NCBI GenBank assembly: GCA_019307545.1
Contig: JAFDJI010000246.1
Span: 1-9,221, forward strand
Reading direction: 5' to 3'
Length of the DNA: 9,221 bases
Source of the DNA: Deltaproteobacteria bacterium
GTDB lineage: Bacteria > Myxococcota_A > UBA796 > GCA-2862545
Numbering within the stretch: position 1 is the first letter of the stretch; each line of letters starts with the position of its first letter. The notes below the pieces were generated by a model. The model was not told where the DNA came from. It did not search any database and saw only the letters and a program-made list of their open reading frames with translations. The position numbers and the translations under genes were made by a program. This document shows, in pieces, positions 6,377 through 9,221 of the stretch.

Positions 6377-6949
6377 TCACTCCAAGGGCGCAAGCTCGTG
6401 GGACGAGTAGGTGGCCTCGGACCGCTCGTCCCTCAAGACCAGCTGGGTGCCATGCGGGGTCACCGAAAGGTCGGCCTGGGTACGACCGGCACGGTCGCGG
6501 AGCCACAGGCCCGAGCCGTTCTTGCCCACCGTGAGCTGCAGCTCGGGTTCGGTGTCGATATTGCCCATCAGCAGCACCGGGTCCCGCACCAGCAGCCCTA
6601 TGGTGGCCTTCTCGACGCCGTCCGGATCGGTGAAGGTCAGCTCCGGTCCGGAGCCGCTCACCGACAGCTTGGCTCGGGGACCGTCTTGGTCGAACAGCTC
6701 TAGGGCCGCCCCTTCCAAGACCATCCTCACCGCACCCGAAGCGTCGACGATCTCCAGCCGCTGCAGCCGCAGGGTATCGGGCAACGGGGTGGCGCAGGAC
6801 TGGATCATGCCCAGGGCGGCAAGGGCCAGGAGTGCCGTGGCGCCCGCCCCGACCACGTTGCGACGGGACCGCCGAAGGTCACCCCGCACCCCAGCCAGCT
6901 CATGTTCGAGGGACTCCAACCGACGTGCGAGATCATCGTTGCCGTGCAC
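6377..6949 (-). CDS. Small single-pass membrane protein with repeated D-x-x-G beta motifs
   Basis: The product is 190 residues from a GTG at 6949 with GGGAGG five bases upstream; a second in-frame GTG at 6955 overlaps that site and is less likely. Residues 1-30 are charged and probably a short coiled coil (LARRLESLEHELAGVRGDLRR). Residues 31-50 form one membrane span (NVVGAGATALLALAALGMIQ). The rest is beta-rich with repeated turns: VDASGAVRMVL, FDQDGPRAKLSV, FTDPDGVEKATI, LRDRAGRTQADLSV. This 'D..G..R..L' pattern recurs in many uncharacterised bacterial proteins and suggests a periplasmic repeat domain; I assign no function. Topology is probably N-in. It is the first gene of the four-gene minus-strand block and is divergent from the alpha/beta hydrolase gene. 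Confidence 0.78.
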   Translation of the reverse strand: MHGNDDLARRLESLEHELAGVRGDLRRSRRNVVGAGATALLALAALGMIQSCATPLPDTLRLQRLEIVDASGAVRMVLEGAALELFDQDGPRAKLSVSGSGPELTFTDPDGVEKATIGLLVRDPVLLMGNIDTEPELQLTVGKNGSGLWLRDRAGRTQADLSVTPHGTQLVLRDERSEATYSSHELAPLE

Positions 6950-6988
6950 GGGCACCTCCCAGCCGCAGATTACAGTAGTGTACGGGAC
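6950..6988. promoter_or_regulatory. Divergent intergenic region with a small dyad
   Basis: These 39 bp separate two divergent genes, so promoters for both should lie in or overlap it. It holds an AT-rich patch, TTACAGTAGTGTAC, in GC-rich surroundings. TACA (6971-6974), four bases, then TGTA (6979-6982) form a perfect short dyad. On the minus strand TGTAAT (6974-6969) and TACACT (6982-6977) are loosely like -10 boxes, but I see no well-spaced -35 box on either strand. Promoter positions remain a guess. Confidence 0.3.
6955..6960 (-). promoter_or_regulatory. Shine-Dalgarno site deciding a GTG start
   Basis: GGGAGG on the minus strand lies five bases before the GTG at 6949. No ATG start with comparable support exists nearby, so this site decides the gene start. 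Confidence 0.65.
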
Positions 6989-8041
6989 GTGAGGCATCTC
7001 TCGTTCCCAAGGTTCGCGTCGCGACTCGCGTCCGGCATCGACAGGGCCGCCAACGCGATGGGGACCTTCTCCGGAGGACCCAGGCGTCTTCGCTCGCGCG
7101 CGGAGCGCCTCGATCCGGAGGAGCGGATGCGGGGCCTTGCCCGGATACGGGAGATGTACGGGGCACCGGAGTTGCTCGACGATCCGGACCTGTTCTTCGG
7201 TACGCCCTTGCGGATCGATCCCGCCGAGCACCCGGTGCGGAGCGTCATTCGGGGCGCCCGGGTGGTGGACCTGGAGTGGCCCAGCGACCCCACACCCTTT
7301 CACCCGTCGACCGCCGAGGCCATGGCCCGCTACCCCGCGAACCACCGGTGCTGGGCGCGGTGGTTCCGTGACCCCACCCGCCCACGGCCCACGGTCATCT
7401 GGCTCCACGGGTACCGGGGAGGCGACTTCGCCACCGAACAGTGGGTGGCTCCGGTGCGTTGGCTGTTCGGGCACGGGTGCGACGTGGTGCTCGGGCTCCT
7501 CCCCCACCACGGACGACGGCGCACCGACGGGAAGGTGCACTTTCCGGCCGCGGATCCCCGCTACACCATCGAGGGGTTCCGGCAGGCGATCGGAGACCTG
7601 CGCGCGTTGGTCGCCTTTCTGGAGCGGCGCGGCGCTCTGGCGGTGGGAGCGTGGGGCATGAGCCTGGGTGGCTTCACCACCGCCCTGCTGGCGACGGTGG
7701 AACCCCGTCTGGCCTTCGCGGTCCCCATCGTTCCCCTCGCCTCCTTCGCGGACTTCGCCAGTGCCGGGAGGCGGCTCGTCGGCACCCCAGAGCAGGCGGC
7801 TGCGCAGTACGAGGCACTGGAGCGGGTGTACCGGGTCGTCAGCCCCCTCGCCCGGCCTCCCATGCCGCCCCCCGAACGCCTGCTGGTGATCGCCGGAGCG
7901 GTGGACCGGATCACCGGGTTGCCGCAGGCTCGCCGGATCGCCGAGCACTTCCACTGCCCGATCGTCACCTTCCCAGGGGGACACCTGCTGCAGGTCGGTC
8001 GGCGGGAGGCGTTCCGCGAGGCGCTATCGCTGGTTCGGTGA
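6989..8041 (+). CDS. Alpha/beta hydrolase
   Basis: The product is 350 residues if it starts at the GTG at 6989. That start leaves 39 bp to the divergent gene, but its ribosome-binding site is weak. The ATG at 7058 is an alternative, and starts before 6950 would run into the divergent gene. Fold landmarks appear in order: TVIWLHGYRGGDF with the His140-Gly141 oxyanion-hole segment, LLPHHGRRR, nucleophile elbow GAWGMSLGGF (Ser225), LLVIAGAVDRITG (Asp306) and FPGGHLLQ (His332), giving a complete Ser-Asp-His triad. Known relatives include esterases, lipases and peptidases; the substrate cannot be read from the sequence. There is no clear signal peptide or membrane span, so it is probably cytoplasmic. 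About 100 residues precede the catalytic core and look like a lineage-specific extension. The gene converges on the cytochrome gene. Confidence 0.84.
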   Translation: MRHLSFPRFASRLASGIDRAANAMGTFSGGPRRLRSRAERLDPEERMRGLARIREMYGAPELLDDPDLFFGTPLRIDPAEHPVRSVIRGARVVDLEWPSDPTPFHPSTAEAMARYPANHRCWARWFRDPTRPRPTVIWLHGYRGGDFATEQWVAPVRWLFGHGCDVVLGLLPHHGRRRTDGKVHFPAADPRYTIEGFRQAIGDLRALVAFLERRGALAVGAWGMSLGGFTTALLATVEPRLAFAVPIVPLASFADFASAGRRLVGTPEQAAAQYEALERVYRVVSPLARPPMPPPERLLVIAGAVDRITGLPQARRIAEHFHCPIVTFPGGHLLQVGRREAFREALSLVR

Positions 8042-8069
8042 CGACCGACAGGCCCACGGGTGCAAACAA

Positions 8070-8096
8070 GTAGGGCAGGCGAAACGCCTGCCCTAC
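8070..8096. repeat. Perfect 12-bp hairpin between convergent genes
   Basis: GTAGGGCAGGCG (8070-8081), loop AAA, then its exact complement (8085-8096). It lies 29 bp after the hydrolase stop and 33 bp before the cytochrome stop, so it could act as a bidirectional terminator or transcript-end protector. Neither side has a T-run, which is unlike a classical intrinsic terminator. The compact palindrome also resembles a REP-type dispersed element. Which one applies cannot be told from one copy. Confidence 0.75.
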
Positions 8097-8128
8097 GGAT
8101 GGTTCTACGGTGCTGTGCCCCTTGCCCT

Positions 8129-9221
8129 CTAGTCCTCGGGCGGGGGGGGTAGCTCCGCACTGTACGTGTAGCGCGCGTGGCACTTGCCACAGGAGTTCGG
8201 CATGACCTTCAGGTCGTCGTGGTTGGTTGCCGCCAACGCCGCGCTGACCTGCGGGGCGATGATGTCGAAGTAGTGGGACGCCTGGTCACCTTCGATGAGC
8301 GAGCTGTCACCAAACTGGTCGCGGCCGGTGGTGTAGCCGCCGCTCTTGGCGGACTGCGGCATGTGGCAGCTGGCGCAACTTCCCACCCCCGGCTCCTCAG
8401 CCGGGTCGTACTCCACGAACAGGCCCATGTTGGCGCCGTGGTTCATGTGCTCGACCACCGTATCGGCAATCGCGTCCATGGACAGCGTGATGTCGGCCTC
8501 GGTGGGGGTGAAGGCGACGCCGTCCTTCTTCACCGTCCCGCCCTCGTCCACGTGCAGCGCCGCCACATCGTCCATGGTCAGGTCCTCGAAGGCCCCGTGG
8601 GTGACGTGGCAGGAGAGACAGATCTCGTTGTTCCGCAGCCCCAGGTGGCCGTCGAACTCGTACTCGCTGGAAGCGGACTCCATCACGGCGCCGTCGGGGC
8701 CACCCCGCAGCGAATGCACCGAATGGCAGGTCGCACAGGTGAGCCGCTCGTAGGGATTGTTGGTGTGTATCGATGCATTCAGCTCTGTGTACTGCTGCCG
8801 ATGCGCCCTGCCGTGCTTCCCGTCGGGCCACTTCACGAAGCCATCGGTGTTGAGGTTCCCGATGAAGTCGTTGATGTCGTAGACGCCCGGCACGTACCAA
8901 CCGCTGCCCACATCGCTCTCGTGTGCCTGGTTGTAGCCGTAACTGAACGTGGCGGGCGACTTGCTCGCGGCATGGTCGGCCGCGTGACATTGACCGCAGA
9001 CCTGCCGCTCACCTTCCGGCGATAGCAGGGCGGGGTTGATGATCGCGTTGGCGAGGCCACCAGAGTCCCCTGCGTGGGCCGAGCCCGGACCGTGGCACCG
9101 CTCACAGCTGATGTTGAGGTCGAGGTAGTCGAACTCGGTGATGTAGCCGTCGGTGTCGTTGTTCCAGTCCATCTCCATGCCCGTGGCATGGCAGCCGGCA
9201 CAATTACGCGAGAAGGTCCGC
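8129..9221 (-). CDS. Multiheme c-type cytochrome, C-terminal part (seven CXXCH motifs seen)
   Basis: The frame is open to the right edge, so the N terminus and any signal peptide are outside the window; 363 complete codons plus a TAG at 8129-8131 are visible. Seven heme-attachment motifs are present: CAGCH (9188-9202), CERCH (9092-9106), CGQCH (8984-8998), CATCH (8723-8737), CLSCH (8606-8620), CASCH (8363-8377) and CGKCH (8177-8191). Each would bind heme covalently after export. The CERCHGPGSAHAG stretch is typical of cytochrome c554-like and related multiheme families. Extra His residues (for example in HVTHGAF and EHMNHGAN) could be distal heme ligands. The role would be electron transfer in the periplasm or at the outer surface; partners are not in view. 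The C terminus ends in a proline/acidic tail (ELPPPPED). Confidence 0.92.
   Translation of the reverse strand, partial: RTFSRNCAGCHATGMEMDWNNDTDGYITEFDYLDLNISCERCHGPGSAHAGDSGGLANAIINPALLSPEGERQVCGQCHAADHAASKSPATFSYGYNQAHESDVGSGWYVPGVYDINDFIGNLNTDGFVKWPDGKHGRAHRQQYTELNASIHTNNPYERLTCATCHSVHSLRGGPDGAVMESASSEYEFDGHLGLRNNEICLSCHVTHGAFEDLTMDDVAALHVDEGGTVKKDGVAFTPTEADITLSMDAIADTVVEHMNHGANMGLFVEYDPAEEPGVGSCASCHMPQSAKSGGYTTGRDQFGDSSLIEGDQASHYFDIIAPQVSAALAATNHDDLKVMPNSCGKCHARYTYSAELPPPPED

Noticed and set aside
6902..6988. Longer N terminus for the alpha/beta hydrolase starting at 6902
   Set aside because: It would overlap the start of the divergent membrane-protein gene by 48 bp and its residues show no family character. 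The GTG at 6989 or ATG at 7058 is likelier.
6950..7984. Upstream extension of the small membrane protein across the alpha/beta hydrolase region
   Set aside because: The extension is antisense to a gene with a complete catalytic triad. The GTG at 6949 has a strong ribosome-binding site.

Overview
The window is high-GC DNA with tightly packed genes, good Shine-Dalgarno sites and many exported proteins. One is a lipoprotein whose lipobox is followed by a long Thr-Asp/Ser-Asp run, a style common in Myxococcota and related deltaproteobacterial lineages. A member of that group, perhaps known only from an assembled metagenome, is my best guess. This is inference from composition and protein style; there is no rRNA or marker gene to confirm it.

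Layout. (1) Positions 1-915, plus strand: the C-terminal end of a YfeX-type Dyp peroxidase, then an HD-domain hydrolase 22 bp downstream. (2) Positions 916-6949, minus strand: four consecutive genes read from 6949 down to 916. They are a small membrane-anchored protein, a DUF4097-type beta-solenoid protein broken by a frameshift, a 448-residue Ser/Asp-rich lipoprotein, and a 1067-residue secreted protein. The large protein combines a zinc-phospholipase-C-like N-terminal domain, a long helical region and a Cys-rich tail. Gaps are 63 bp, 51 bp and a 4-bp ATGA overlap, so this looks like one transcription unit making cell-envelope proteins. (3) Positions 6989-8041, plus strand: an alpha/beta hydrolase, divergent from the block across a 39-bp gap. 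(4) Positions 8042-8128: a short convergent gap with a perfect 12-bp hairpin. (5) Positions 8129-9221, minus strand: the C-terminal part of a multiheme c-type cytochrome with seven CXXCH motifs, running off the right edge.

How the genes fit together. The minus-strand block is the most distinctive part. All four products carry a signal peptide, lipobox or membrane anchor. The overlapping lipoprotein and PLC-like genes are the best candidates for a functional pair on the cell surface. The peroxidase/HD pair, the alpha/beta hydrolase and the cytochrome look like separate neighbours. I see no tRNA, rRNA, CRISPR array, transposase or integrase, and no complete known defence or mobile system.
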